Notes: generated from the sequence alone by a model not told the origin. DNA of 22,778 nt from Methanobacteriota archaeon (GCA_016212785.1 JACRDW010000011.1:1-22778), one strand, 5' to 3'. Numbered from the stretch's first letter, positions 7,327 through 14,876 are shown. Made by a program: numbers and translations.

Positions 7327-8007
7327 CTATCGAGCTTTCCCCACCAGCCTCGCTTCCTCGATTATATAGCTTCCCCTCGCTCCGTCCCATTCCTTTCTCG
7401 CTTTTAAAACTTCGATTTTTTTCCTGAAGAGCGGCATGTCTAAAACGAAGGTTTCTGCCTCCCCGCCCTCGAAGCCGAGGTGAAAGCGGTATTTTTTTGC
7501 AAGCTTTTTAAGCTCTTCCAGTGCCTGAAAATCTATCTTCCTGCCCAGCCAGGATTCGTCCAGACCATGGGCGGAGACGGAAGTTACGATTACCTCAAAT
7601 CCAGCGCTGAGCAATTCCTGCCAGTACTGCTCTGCATTTTTTTGCCACAGCGGCGCTATGGATTTCAGCCCGAGTTCTTCGCAAAGCGCATCTATGCGCT
7701 GCTTTTGATATTGCGAAGCTAAAGCTCCGGTTACGATTCCCTCTACTTCATTTTTAACCTGGAGGAACAAATTTTTCAGGTCATGAAGCTCCTTTTCCTT
7801 CTCGCCGGCTGTGCTTCCCTTTACAAGCGGTATCCCCATGGCTTCAGAGTGCAGCTCAGTAGCCCAGATGTTCGGGTGGTGGAACATATAGCTGTCGCTG
7901 CGCTCCGGTAGAACTGCTATGAGATATTTTATTTGATGCTGCAGCGCCATTAAATACGCCGCATACAGCGAGTCCTTGCCGCCGCTTATAAGCGCTGCGA
8001 GTTTCAT
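7327..8007 (-). CDS. dph6: Diphthine--ammonia ligase (Dph6), ATP-PPi-loop amidotransferase
   Basis: Catalyses the last step of diphthamide synthesis, ATP-dependent amidation of diphthine on translation elongation factor 2. The 226 aa show the PP-loop SGGKDS (residues 8-13), HPNIWATELHSEAMGIPL, GALASQYQKQRID with the neighbouring ELGLKSIAPLW, and the conserved EGGEAETFVLDMPLF near the C-terminus. All are typical of the archaeal Dph6/MJ0570 family. The start overlaps the stop of the B3/B4-domain gene by 4 nt, so both are on one message. Only 6 nt separate its stop from the convergent protease gene, leaving no room for separate long terminators. No missing catalytic residues are seen. Confidence 0.93.
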   Translation of the reverse strand: MKLAALISGGKDSLYAAYLMALQHQIKYLIAVLPERSDSYMFHHPNIWATELHSEAMGIPLVKGSTAGEKEKELHDLKNLFLQVKNEVEGIVTGALASQYQKQRIDALCEELGLKSIAPLWQKNAEQYWQELLSAGFEVIVTSVSAHGLDESWLGRKIDFQALEELKKLAKKYRFHLGFEGGEAETFVLDMPLFRKKIEVLKARKEWDGARGSYIIEEARLVGKAR

Positions 8008-8648
8008 ATTATTCCTTCACCGCCGCAGAACTTCGTAACGAGCTCGAGCGTTGCCTTTGCAGATTCTTTGAGATATTCTTCTGAAACTCCTTTAACCCCG
8101 CACAGCACGATTGCGATGCTGCTCGTTGCCTCAGTTACCTTTGTGAGCTCTGAATCTCTGTACGGATAAATACAGAGTAGCTTTTCTTCGTCAGCTATTA
8201 CGATTTCGTTGCTCGTTTTGTAGCTCACGCCGCCTATGCCAGCGAAGCTCTCCTCTTTCGAGTACCTTATCCTGAGCTCGCCTTTTATCTTTGCTGCATC
8301 GTACGCTCCCATTGGAATCAGCGTTAGAACCGAGGCGAGGTTGTAGGAATCGACGACGTTGTTGATTGAGGGCAGGTATTTTCCGGCAAAGACTCTGCGC
8401 AAAAGCGCTTCCGCAGATGGTCGCTGCTTCGTCGGGTCTATGCCGATTCCCCAGTAGAAATCGCGATAGCAGCGTATCAGCTGGTTTTCTTTCAGCGCTT
8501 CCAAAGTATAATTTTTCCTTAGCTCCTCAAACTTTTCTTTTTTGAATTCTTCGAATTCGCTGCCTGACTTCTTAACTACGATGCCATTTATGAAAACTTC
8601 ACAAGCAGCGAGACCGAACTTCTCTTTCAAGCCGTTATAAAAGAGCAT
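8004..8648 (-). CDS. B3/B4 domain protein (PheRS beta-like tRNA-editing fold)
   Basis: A 214-aa stand-alone B3/B4 domain, the fold found in the editing region of phenylalanyl-tRNA synthetase beta. The signature is RDFYWGIGIDPTKQRPSAEA followed by LLRRVFAGKYLPSINNVVDS. Further on come IPMGAYDAAKI, IRYSKEE and a C-terminal region ending KFCGGEGII. Stand-alone members are thought to bind or edit misacylated tRNA, but their substrate is mostly unproven. The gene is first in a two-gene operon with dph6, so both genes relate to translation. A TATA box centred about 27 nt upstream predicts a leaderless message. Confidence 0.9.
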   Translation of the reverse strand: MLFYNGLKEKFGLAACEVFINGIVVKKSGSEFEEFKKEKFEELRKNYTLEALKENQLIRCYRDFYWGIGIDPTKQRPSAEALLRRVFAGKYLPSINNVVDSYNLASVLTLIPMGAYDAAKIKGELRIRYSKEESFAGIGGVSYKTSNEIVIADEEKLLCIYPYRDSELTKVTEATSSIAIVLCGVKGVSEEYLKESAKATLELVTKFCGGEGII

Positions 8649-8654
8649 GTACAG

Positions 8655-8664
8655 ATTTATATTA
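8655..8664 (+). promoter_or_regulatory. TATA box of the FAD oxidoreductase gene
   Basis: ATTTATATTA is centred about 28 nt before the ATG at 8688, so the plus-strand message is predicted to be leaderless. It lies inside the region the minus-strand transcript would also need; the two core promoters share a 39-bp gap. Confidence 0.55.
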
Positions 8665-8671
8665 ACAACTT

Positions 8672-8680
8672 GTTATAAAT
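8672..8680 (-). promoter_or_regulatory. TATA box of the B3/B4-dph6 operon
   Basis: The minus strand reads ATTTATAAC, centred about 27 nt before the ATG at 8648. With the opposing TATA box it forms an imperfect inverted repeat around AACAA-C-TTGTT (8664-8674). Confidence 0.55.
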
Positions 8681-8687
8681 TCAACGG

Positions 8688-9947
8688 ATGAGGGCAGGAA
8701 TCATCGGCTCCGGCTTGGGAGGACTGCTTGCTGCGGTAAGTCTTGCGCGCAGGGGCAGCGAAGTTGTAATATTCGAGAAGCTGCCGTATGCGGGCGGGAG
8801 ATTTACGAATATCGAGCGCAGCGGCTACCAGCTTTCGACGGGAGCGCTTCACATGATTCCGCACGGCGAAAAAGGACCCCTCGCAAGAATGCTTCGCACC
8901 CTCGGCATAAGCGTGCAGATAAAAACCTCGAAGCCTGAAGGTCTTTTCAGAATAAACGGAAAGGACTATCTTTTCGACGAGCTTCCGGAGCTTTTTTCGA
9001 TGAAAGAAAAACTTAAACTTACCGCAGCGCTTGCGAGCTTGAAACTCGACAGAGGCGGCAAAGAAAGCCTTAGAGAATGGCTGGAAAAAAGAATAAACAG
9101 CAAGCTGCTGCTGCAAATTGCAGACTCCTTCTGTGGCTGGGCACTGAGCGTGGATTCAAGTAAGGTAAGCTCAGGGGAAACAGCAGCGATAACCAAGAAC
9201 GTAAACAAATTCGGCGGTCCGGGAGTCCCGCTTGGCGGCTGCGGAGGAGTAACCAAAGCACTTGTAAGCGAACTTGAAAGGCTCGGCGGAAAAATTTTAT
9301 ACGGCATGGAAGTTGAAAAAATCGAGATTGAAAACGGCAGGGCTGCAAATATAGCAACAAAAGAAGACAGCTATGATTTTGACATGATAATAAGCAATGC
9401 AGGACCAAAAGCTACGATAAAGCTCTGCGGGGAAGAAAATTTTCCTGCCAGCTACGTGAGAGAGATAAAAAATATCGAAGAAGCAGCAGGAATAAAAATT
9501 TTAGCAACCTGCGAAAAAGCAATGCTCGGGCACAGCGGCGTGCTCTTCACGCCGCAGGCGCAGAGAATAGACGGGCTGAACGAGGTTACGAACGCCGACC
9601 CGTCGCTGGCTCCGAAAGGCAGGCACTTGCTTATGTCTCATCAAGCCCTCGATGCATCGCAGAATGCCGCGAAAGAGGTAAAGCTCGGCATCGAAGATTT
9701 ACATGCCATTTTTCCTGATTTTGACAGGCACTGCAAGGTTTTAGCTGTGCATGTTTATAAAAGCGGCTGGCCGGTCAACAGGGCGGTTTCTGGAGTGCGC
9801 ATCTCTCCTGAATCACCGATAAAAAACCTGTATCACGTAGGCGATGCAGTAAAGCCGAAAGGCTGGATGGAGAGCGAGGGCGTTGCCGCAGGCGTCGAGC
9901 TACTCCTTGGGCATCTTCAGAAACGCAAGCGCATCCTCCTGCATTGA
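8688..9947 (+). CDS. Phytoene-desaturase-like FAD-dependent oxidoreductase
   Basis: A 419-aa flavoprotein of the phytoene desaturase/amine oxidase superfamily. The N-terminal Rossmann motif is IIGSGLGGLLAAVSLARRG, ending its second strand with the FAD-ribose glutamate (VVIFEKLPYAGGR). The mid-region substrate domain contains VPLGGCGGVTKAL and LVSELERLGG, and the C-terminus has the second FAD motif LYHVGDAVKPKGWMESEGVA. Members act on polyprenyl and other hydrophobic substrates, so an isoprenoid or lipid role is plausible; the substrate is not known. There is no signal peptide and no obvious transmembrane segment. The last 48 nt overlap the convergent DUF72 gene, so both C-termini are encoded on opposite strands of the same DNA. 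Confidence 0.88.
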   Translation: MRAGIIGSGLGGLLAAVSLARRGSEVVIFEKLPYAGGRFTNIERSGYQLSTGALHMIPHGEKGPLARMLRTLGISVQIKTSKPEGLFRINGKDYLFDELPELFSMKEKLKLTAALASLKLDRGGKESLREWLEKRINSKLLLQIADSFCGWALSVDSSKVSSGETAAITKNVNKFGGPGVPLGGCGGVTKALVSELERLGGKILYGMEVEKIEIENGRAANIATKEDSYDFDMIISNAGPKATIKLCGEENFPASYVREIKNIEEAAGIKILATCEKAMLGHSGVLFTPQAQRIDGLNEVTNADPSLAPKGRHLLMSHQALDASQNAAKEVKLGIEDLHAIFPDFDRHCKVLAVHVYKSGWPVNRAVSGVRISPESPIKNLYHVGDAVKPKGWMESEGVAAGVELLLGHLQKRKRILLH

Positions 9948-10625
9948 AACGTTGTTGAAAAGGCAGTAAACCTCTTTGGCTTTTGTTTCTTTACATTTTT
10001 TCAGCAGGTATTCTAGGTCCCGAGGCGTGTACTTGTAGTAGTACATTTTTTTACTCTGCGAGCCGTGCAGCCTGAAGTATGCAGTTTCGCTTTCATGCGC
10101 AATTTTGCTTACGAAGGGGTCGATGCAGGGTATTATATCCAGCTCCTCACACAGGCTTTTAATCATCGTGCTCTTCCAATCACCTCTCGGCTCCCAGGCA
10201 AACTTCAGGTTTTTCCTCTCGATTGAATTAAAAAAATTTCTCATGTTTGCAATATTTTCTTGAGCAGGTCTGAAGCTTGCGGGGCACTGGAAAACCGCTA
10301 TCCTCGCTTCGAGGATTTCGCATATCCGCAGGGTTTCGTTCCATGCAAAGAATATTTCGTCTGTGGGCTTGAAAAATCCGTACTTCTCTTTATCTCTGAT
10401 GGTTGCCCGCAGCCTGCGATACGTGGGACTTGCTGCAGGATGCGTAATCAGCTGCCATGCCTTGACGCTGAACTCGAAGTTCTCAGGCGCTTTTTCTCTC
10501 CACCTCTGCGCAGTTTGCGGCTTGGGCAGGTCATAAAAAGTGCTCTGGGTTTCCACTAGATGAAAATCCTGAAAGTATCTCTGCATTCCTGAGGGAAATC
10601 CGCAGCAGCCGACTTTTATTTTCAT
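9900..10625 (-). CDS. DUF72 family protein
   Basis: A 241-aa protein of the DUF72 (YecE-like) family, which adopts a TIM-barrel fold of unknown function. The signature parts are KVGCCGFPSGMQRYFQDF, VETQSTFYDLP, FEFSVKAWQLITHP, the RIAVFQCPASF strand, FAWEPRGDW, and AYFRLHG with YYYKYTPRDL. The ATG overlaps the stop of the small membrane protein as TAATG, so it is the last gene of the Tes operon. The 3' end runs 48 nt into the convergent oxidoreductase gene. No function beyond the family can be assigned. Confidence 0.92.
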   Translation of the reverse strand: MKIKVGCCGFPSGMQRYFQDFHLVETQSTFYDLPKPQTAQRWREKAPENFEFSVKAWQLITHPAASPTYRRLRATIRDKEKYGFFKPTDEIFFAWNETLRICEILEARIAVFQCPASFRPAQENIANMRNFFNSIERKNLKFAWEPRGDWKSTMIKSLCEELDIIPCIDPFVSKIAHESETAYFRLHGSQSKKMYYYKYTPRDLEYLLKKCKETKAKEVYCLFNNVSMQEDALAFLKMPKE

Positions 10626-10897
10626 TAGTACAACATTGCATACTTGTACAATAATATCGTTGCTATGAGCGCAAGCGAGGTGAGAATCGCAGCCGCGATG
10701 TGCAGATTTTTGTACCTTCCGTTCGTGCCTGACTTCATGAGCGCAGCAGAAACAGAGAGCATTATAAACCCAACAAGCGTTAAATACGCAGAAAGGTGGT
10801 GCCAGTCTATAGCTCTCGGCTCTCTGTAATAAGCAAGCCAGAATAAAGCAGCACTTGCGAGGTATACTGAAAGGGAAATGGCTATTGCGTCTCTCAT
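10625..10897 (-). CDS. Small three-helix membrane protein
   Basis: A 90-aa hydrophobic protein with three predicted transmembrane helices, about residues 4-24, 35-54 and 66-88. Histidines at 33 and 34 sit at the start of helix 2 and His66 at the start of helix 3. Such placement occurs in some small haem-binding membrane proteins, but no family is recognised and haem binding is a guess. The ATG overlaps the stop of the SagB-like gene by 4 nt (ATGA), and its stop overlaps the DUF72 start (TAATG). It is therefore an integral part of the operon, perhaps a membrane partner of the neighbouring nitroreductase-like protein. Confidence 0.75.
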   Translation of the reverse strand: MRDAIAISLSVYLASAALFWLAYYREPRAIDWHHLSAYLTLVGFIMLSVSAALMKSGTNGRYKNLHIAAAILTSLALIATILLYKYAMLY

Positions 10898-11565
10898 TCC
10901 TTCACCCTGCGACCGACTGGAATTATATACAGGGGCTTGTGCTCTTCAGGCAGATGCAGCACTTCTTTGACCTGCTCGTCGTAGAATGCGCCAACGACAA
11001 CTGCGCCCAAATTCAGGGAAATGCACTCAAGCAAAACGTTCTGTGCAGCGTGCCCTACTTCGATATAAACGTACCTCTCCCCTCTCTCGCCGTATTTTTT
11101 CATTGTTCTTTCGAATACTCCGGCGATAACTATGCTGGCAGGGGCATTGCCAACCCACTCCTGGTTCAGCGCTGTCCTTGCAAGTTCCTTACGAACATCT
11201 CCTCCGGCAGATAATGAAATATGCCCTCTGCGGTAACCACGTAAATCTCGAGAGGATAAAGAGCTCCTGCAGAAGGCGCTGTTCTGAACCCTTCCCCCGA
11301 GGTTATCCCCTGTGCAGCCCAGAGCAGCTGCGAAAGTTCTTCGAGGCTCAGCGTTTCTTCACCATACTCTCTCACAGACCTCCTCTTTAGAATCGTCTCC
11401 TCGAGGGAAACGTTGCTAGAATAGTGCGGCTCAGGGAACAATATTTTCTTTTCAATTTGCGCAATGCCTACTTTTTCTTCCTTGAAAACAGAGACAAAAA
11501 AAGAATAAACGAGCAGCAGAAACAAGAGCGAAGGCTATTATGCCGAGCAACTTCGAAATTTTCAT
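10894..11565 (-). pseudogene. SagB-type nitroreductase/dehydrogenase, disrupted by two frameshifts
   Basis: Together the pieces encode about 223 aa of an FMN-dependent SagB-type nitroreductase with an N-terminal membrane anchor. Recognisable parts are RRSVREYGEETLSLEELSQL, APSAGALYPLEIYVV, ALNQEWVGNAPASIV and YVYIEVGHAAQNVLLECISL, ending in YIIPVGRRVKE. The reading frame is broken twice. [14 protein letters not shown], starting at 11565, must shift frame near 11525-11540 to continue LFLLLVYSFFVSVF. The frame shifts back near 11189-11196, where VRNLQGQR runs to a stop but the other frame gives KELARTALNQ. The first looks like an extra base and the second like a lost base, so they cancel. The 11565 ATG overlaps the upstream stop as ATGA, supporting a once-intact gene. 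It is either a young pseudogene or contains two sequencing errors. Confidence 0.8.
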
Positions 11566-12044
11566 AGCTTGTAACCAATCTTTCTAAGGAATTCCTTTCT
11601 CTCTTTTACATCTTTTTCTTTTTCAATGCCCTTCGACTTCAGGCCGTCTATAACGCCGATAATTCCCCTGCCCTGCGCCGTCTCTGCTGTTACCACCTCA
11701 ACCTCGTTGGCAGTTGCGCAGTAAATATTGCAAACCTCCGGCACTGTTTTAACAGCATTTAAAACGTTTATCGGATAGGCGTTCTTTAAAATTATTATGA
11801 AGCAGTGCCCGCTTGCCAGCGCAAATGCATTCTTCGCCGCTGCGCTTTTAAGCTCTTCGTCGTTGCCCTCGGTGCGAACCAGGCATGGTCCGGAGGACTC
11901 GCAGAATGCTATGCCAAACTTTATGTTAGGAACTGAACTTATTAATGCTTCGTACAAATCTTCCACGGTCTTAATAAAATGTGCCTGCCCGAGAATAATG
12001 TTGCTTTCTGCAGGCTTTTCTATTTTAACTATTTTCAGCTCCAT
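11562..12044 (-). CDS. Adenosine-specific kinase family protein (PF04008)
   Basis: A 160-aa protein matching the archaeal adenosine-specific kinase family throughout: [70 protein letters not shown] followed by ATANEVEV, and [17 protein letters not shown] with a closing RKIGYKL. The name comes from structural and ligand-binding work on a few members; the physiological reaction is not well established. I start it at the ATG at 12044, one base after the stop of the radical SAM gene. The longer open frame to 12092 would overlap that gene by 47 nt and add 16 residues unlike the family. Its stop overlaps the SagB-like start (ATGA). Confidence 0.92.
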   Translation of the reverse strand: MELKIVKIEKPAESNIILGQAHFIKTVEDLYEALISSVPNIKFGIAFCESSGPCLVRTEGNDEELKSAAAKNAFALASGHCFIIILKNAYPINVLNAVKTVPEVCNIYCATANEVEVVTAETAQGRGIIGVIDGLKSKGIEKEKDVKERKEFLRKIGYKL

Positions 12045-12045
12045 T

Positions 12046-13527
12046 CTATGCAACCTTAAGCGTCTGCAAAGGTCTTGCAAACTTTTTTTCAACTTCTCTG
12101 CGGTGTATCGTGTTGTAGGTGCAGAACGGAATAACCCTGCCGTCAGGGGTTGCGTAGTGTATCACGCATCTGCTTACCCTATCGCAGTCAAAGTTGTATA
12201 AGTCCTGGAAGTGCATGCAGCCTAGGAATAGAGTGTTCTCAAACAGCTTTGCTAGTGCTTGCCTGCTCCCCTTTTTGAATATATTTATCACAAGCTTCGG
12301 AATCGTGCTCGACTTCGGCATTGCTTTGTAGTCTACGAAGCTTAGGAATTTTTTAGAGAACTTCGTAATTGCCGAGACCTTTCCGAGCTTTCCGTTTTTG
12401 CGTATTTCTTCGGCAGATTCTTCGGTTAGCTCGAGGATTCCTTCCAGGTCGATGAATCTGGTAAGCGGAATTAACCTTCCGTTGTTGATAAAAACAAAGG
12501 TCGCAGCTCCGCACGCCGGGTGGCAGCTCGGGAATGGCGTTACCTTCCCCTTCCACGCCTCAATGAAGTGAGAAATCGAACCGACGCAGGGTATTGGATA
12601 GAAATCTTCCTTTGCTATCGCTCCGTCCGTCTGCTCCTCCACCAGAGCCAGAAAATCCGGAATTGTTATTCTCCTTTTCTCCAGCTCGCTTTTGTCTATC
12701 CTGCCGGTGAATGAAACCGGCTGCACGTTCAGCGAGCGCACGACGTCTCTGTTTTTAACGCAGAAATCTATCATGCTTCCTATCTGGTGGTCGTTGATTC
12801 CCTTCACGAGAGTCGGTACGAGCGTAACGCTGTTTAAACCCGCTGCCCTGCAGTTTTCTATTGCCACAAGCTTCCTCGGCAGCGCATTGTACCCGCGGGC
12901 ATGGATGTAGGGCGTCTTTGTAAGACCGTCGAACTGCAGGTAGACCGTATTCAACCCTGCTTCTTTCAATTTTTTCACGTACTCAACGCTGTTCGCCAGC
13001 CTTATGCCGTTCGTAGCTATCTGAACCTGAATGAAGCCCAGCTCCTTTGCCATTCTTATTAACTCTGGCAAATCTTCCCTCACAGTCGGCTCGCCGCCGC
13101 TGAACTGCACAGCCGGGCAGGGCGCAGGCTTTTCATTCCTGAGCGTGAGCATCATCCCGTAAATCTGCTCCTTGCTCGGCTCGTACAAATAGCTCTGCTC
13201 GTCTGAATTTGCGAAGCAAATAGGGCAGTGCTGGTTGCAGCGGTTCGTTACGTCTATATTTGCAAGAATGGTCTGCGACTTGTGCTCCGAACATATGCCG
13301 CAGTCGTAGGGGCAGCCTCTCTTTTTCTTGGTAATTGGATTCTCTGGCGCAGTCCAGTTGCCGTTGAACTTCATGAATCTGCGATAAAGCTGCGAATCGC
13401 TCCAGTAAATGTCCTTAAAACTTCCGTGCTCAGGGCAGGACTTCCCCATAATAACCCTGCCATTTTCTTCAACAACGTCTGCTTCTATCCTGCGCAGGCA
13501 TTCTGGGCACAGTGAATTTGTCTTCAT
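12046..13527 (-). CDS. tes: Radical SAM protein of the tetraether lipid synthase (Tes) family
   Basis: About 493 aa with the layout of archaeal Tes (MJ0619/MA_1486-like) proteins. Tes couples the phytanyl ends of two lipid chains to make membrane-spanning GDGT or macrocyclic lipids; homologues were earlier annotated as dihydropterin methyltransferases. Cysteine motifs in order are LCPEC (about residues 8-12), CPEHG (33-37), CPYDCGIC followed by SEH (74-84), and the radical SAM motif CNQHCPIC (99-106). FSGGEPT follows (about 143), then [13 protein letters not shown] and a C-terminal [11 protein letters not shown] plus [10 protein letters not shown]. These can hold several iron-sulfur clusters. 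A GTG at 13533 precedes the ATG at 13527; I use the ATG, with AGGTGGGT just upstream, but the GTG cannot be excluded. It heads the five-gene operon. Confidence 0.87.
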   Translation of the reverse strand: MKTNSLCPECLRRIEADVVEENGRVIMGKSCPEHGSFKDIYWSDSQLYRRFMKFNGNWTAPENPITKKKRGCPYDCGICSEHKSQTILANIDVTNRCNQHCPICFANSDEQSYLYEPSKEQIYGMMLTLRNEKPAPCPAVQFSGGEPTVREDLPELIRMAKELGFIQVQIATNGIRLANSVEYVKKLKEAGLNTVYLQFDGLTKTPYIHARGYNALPRKLVAIENCRAAGLNSVTLVPTLVKGINDHQIGSMIDFCVKNRDVVRSLNVQPVSFTGRIDKSELEKRRITIPDFLALVEEQTDGAIAKEDFYPIPCVGSISHFIEAWKGKVTPFPSCHPACGAATFVFINNGRLIPLTRFIDLEGILELTEESAEEIRKNGKLGKVSAITKFSKKFLSFVDYKAMPKSSTIPKLVINIFKKGSRQALAKLFENTLFLGCMHFQDLYNFDCDRVSRCVIHYATPDGRVIPFCTYNTIHRREVEKKFARPLQTLKVA

Positions 13528-13570
13528 ACCCACCTAAAAGTAACCTCCACCTACCATTTACTGCCTTACA

Positions 13571-13580
13571 ATATTTAAAA
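13571..13580 (-). promoter_or_regulatory. TATA box of the Tes operon
   Basis: The minus strand reads TTTTAAATAT, centred about 49 nt before the Tes ATG. Transcription would start near 13550, giving a leader of about 22 nt containing GTGGAGGTTA and AGGTGGGT. Unlike several genes here, this message would be leadered with Shine-Dalgarno-like sequence. Confidence 0.45.
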
Positions 13581-13584
13581 ATTC

Positions 13585-14142
13585 CTATTTAATTCTTTCC
13601 CTAATCAGCTTTTTTAAATCCTCCAGACCTTCCTTGGTCTTGGCTGAAAACGGAACTATCACGTTATTGGGTGTGGGCAAACCTAAGAGAGCGCAGATTT
13701 CGTTAAGCTTTTCCCCCCTCTCGCTCTTTGCAACCTTGTCAATCTTATTCGCAGCCAGAATCGGGTTCAGACGCAGCTCCTGCAAAAAGTGAAACATCTC
13801 TATTTCCACGGGAATCTCGCCCCTCGCTTGGTGCCTCTTGGCTATCTCCGCAAAAGCCTTTGCATCCGTCACCTGTACAGCAAAAAGAATATCCTCATGT
13901 TTTTCGAGGTAGCGCACGATGAAGTCCTTTATCTCCTCCTGCCTTCTTTTGCTCACGCCCTGCATGAAACCGAAGCCCGGCATGTCTACGATTTTGAAAT
14001 TACCGTAAGGAATTTCAAGGGACTTTAGTGTAACTCCAGGTCTCTTTCCAACTTTCAGCGCTGCCCCCGTGAGTGCTCTAATCGTGCTGCTCTTGCCCAC
14101 GTTGCTCCTGCCCACGAATGCGATTTTGTTTTTCATAGCCAT
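13585..14142 (-). CDS. engB: GTP-binding protein EngB
   Basis: A 185-aa GTPase of the EngB/YihA family; bacterial relatives act in large ribosomal subunit assembly, and the archaeal role is less well known. The motifs are complete: G1 GRSNVGKS (11-18), G2 Thr38 in RPGVT, G3 DMPG (53-56), G4 NKID (132-135) and G5 SAK (166-168). A second ATG lies two codons after the chosen start. The gene follows the 67-aa ORF across a 56-nt gap that contains one copy of the 32-bp repeat. I see no well-placed TATA box, so it may be transcribed from further upstream. A short T-rich stretch after the stop, in the spacer before Tes, may help termination. Confidence 0.93.
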   Translation of the reverse strand: MAMKNKIAFVGRSNVGKSSTIRALTGAALKVGKRPGVTLKSLEIPYGNFKIVDMPGFGFMQGVSKRRQEEIKDFIVRYLEKHEDILFAVQVTDAKAFAEIAKRHQARGEIPVEIEMFHFLQELRLNPILAANKIDKVAKSERGEKLNEICALLGLPTPNNVIVPFSAKTKEGLEDLKKLIRERIK

Positions 14143-14157
14143 AAAATTAATTATCCT

Positions 14158-14189
14158 GCTTCAAAACTCTTTCCCTGCGAAAGAAGCAA
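14158..14189. repeat. 32-bp repeat, copy 1 (flanks PIN locus)
   Basis: Matches 14845-14876 at 31 of 32 positions. It contains a short inverted repeat, CTTTC-CCTGC-GAAAG, with outer GCTT/AAGC arms. It lies between the EngB start and the end of the 67-aa ORF. Confidence 0.75.
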
Positions 14190-14198
14190 AAAGAGCTT

Positions 14199-14402
14199 CT
14201 ATTGAACAGCAAATGCCTTCTTTTCTTTGAGTATCTTTATTATATCCCCGTCTGTAAGTTTGTCTCTCAGGCGCCTTATTTCCTTTGCAGCATCGCCTAC
14301 CTTTGGCGTTATTATTTCGAGGAACTGCACGTACTCATCGTAGGGCAGTTCTTCTTTTGCAAGCTTTAACACTTTTTCAAGAACTTCAGCTTTAGTTGCC
14401 AT
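14199..14402 (-). CDS. Small helical protein, possible antitoxin-like partner of PIN gene
   Basis: A 67-aa, charged, largely helical protein (for example EVLEKVLKLAKEELPYDEYV and AAKEIRRLRDKLTDGD). I recognise no family and no DNA-binding motif. Its ATG overlaps the stop of the ancestral PIN frame as TAATG, so it was probably translated by coupling with the PIN gene. A toxin-antitoxin relation is suggested only by this pairing; the order (PIN first) is the reverse of most VapBC loci. The frame is intact while its neighbour is broken, so if it was an antitoxin it survived its toxin. Confidence 0.6.
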   Translation of the reverse strand: MATKAEVLEKVLKLAKEELPYDEYVQFLEIITPKVGDAAKEIRRLRDKLTDGDIIKILKEKKAFAVQ

Positions 14403-14798
14403 TATTCAACCTCTTTCAGAAATTCTTCAGGGCTGCGAATTTTTATTCCTGTAACTTTATCTCTCTTGCTTAATATTTCATCGTCATGCAATATGATATG
14501 CGTCCATATCCTTTAACCCAACTTTACATATTTCTCTTTTCCTTGATAAAATTTCCTGTGTAACCAATTCTATTTTTTCAGAAATTGCTTTATCCATGCT
14601 TTTCTTAGCGGATTCTCTTTTTTTCCCGCCTTCGATTCTCTCTACTTCTATGTCCAGAAATATCGAACCGACTATGCTAAACTTTCCCTCGTACACCTTC
14701 CTCAGAATTTTTAGGTATGCTCTCCTCTCACTTTCTATTCGTGGCGTCGGCTTGTCAAAAGGTCTGCACCACACGCAGGTATCGAGATAGATTTTCAT
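14402..14798 (-). pseudogene. PIN-domain (VapC-like) nuclease, internally deleted and frameshifted
   Basis: The intact N-terminal part (MKIYLDTCVWCRPFDKPTPR through DMDAYHIA) is a VapC-like PIN domain; the first catalytic Asp is in YLD, a Glu in DIEVE and a further Asp in DAYHIA. The frame then stops at 14484. The proper ending continues in another frame: DDEILSKRDK and a closing PEEFLKEVE, with its stop overlapping the next ATG as TAATG. In relatives about a dozen residues lie between the HIA and DD segments; here they are absent, so a deletion of roughly 35-40 nt, not a multiple of three, broke the gene. The lost stretch precedes the last catalytic acid, so RNase activity is unlikely. An ATG 15 nt upstream exists, but 14798 fits the family and a TATA box about 27 nt before it. 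Confidence 0.78.
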
Positions 14799-14819
14799 GC
14801 TATGGAATTGCAATGCGAG

Positions 14820-14828
14820 TTAAAATAA
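14820..14828 (-). promoter_or_regulatory. TATA-like element of the PIN gene
   Basis: The minus strand reads TTATTTTAA, centred about 26 nt before the ATG at 14798, which would give a leaderless transcript. The element is weak, so confidence is modest. Confidence 0.4.
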
Positions 14829-14844
14829 TTTTCGTTTTTATGAG

Positions 14845-14876
14845 GCTTCAAAACTCTTTCTCTGCGAAAGAAGCAA
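14845..14876. repeat. 32-bp repeat, copy 2
   Basis: Differs from copy 1 (14158-14189) at one base, and the copies start 687 bp apart in the same orientation. Its last bases continue into GAAGCAAGCTA (14870-14880), an 11-mer that recurs at 14925-14935 in the livJ upstream region. Confidence 0.75.

Noticed and set aside
8673..9116. 147-codon minus-strand open frame opposite the FAD oxidoreductase
   Set aside because: It overlaps a gene with clear FAD motifs and resembles no protein family; it is an antisense shadow.
14158..14876. Complete insertion sequence between the 32-bp repeats
   Set aside because: No transposase is encoded between them, and the repeats are direct rather than terminal inverted.
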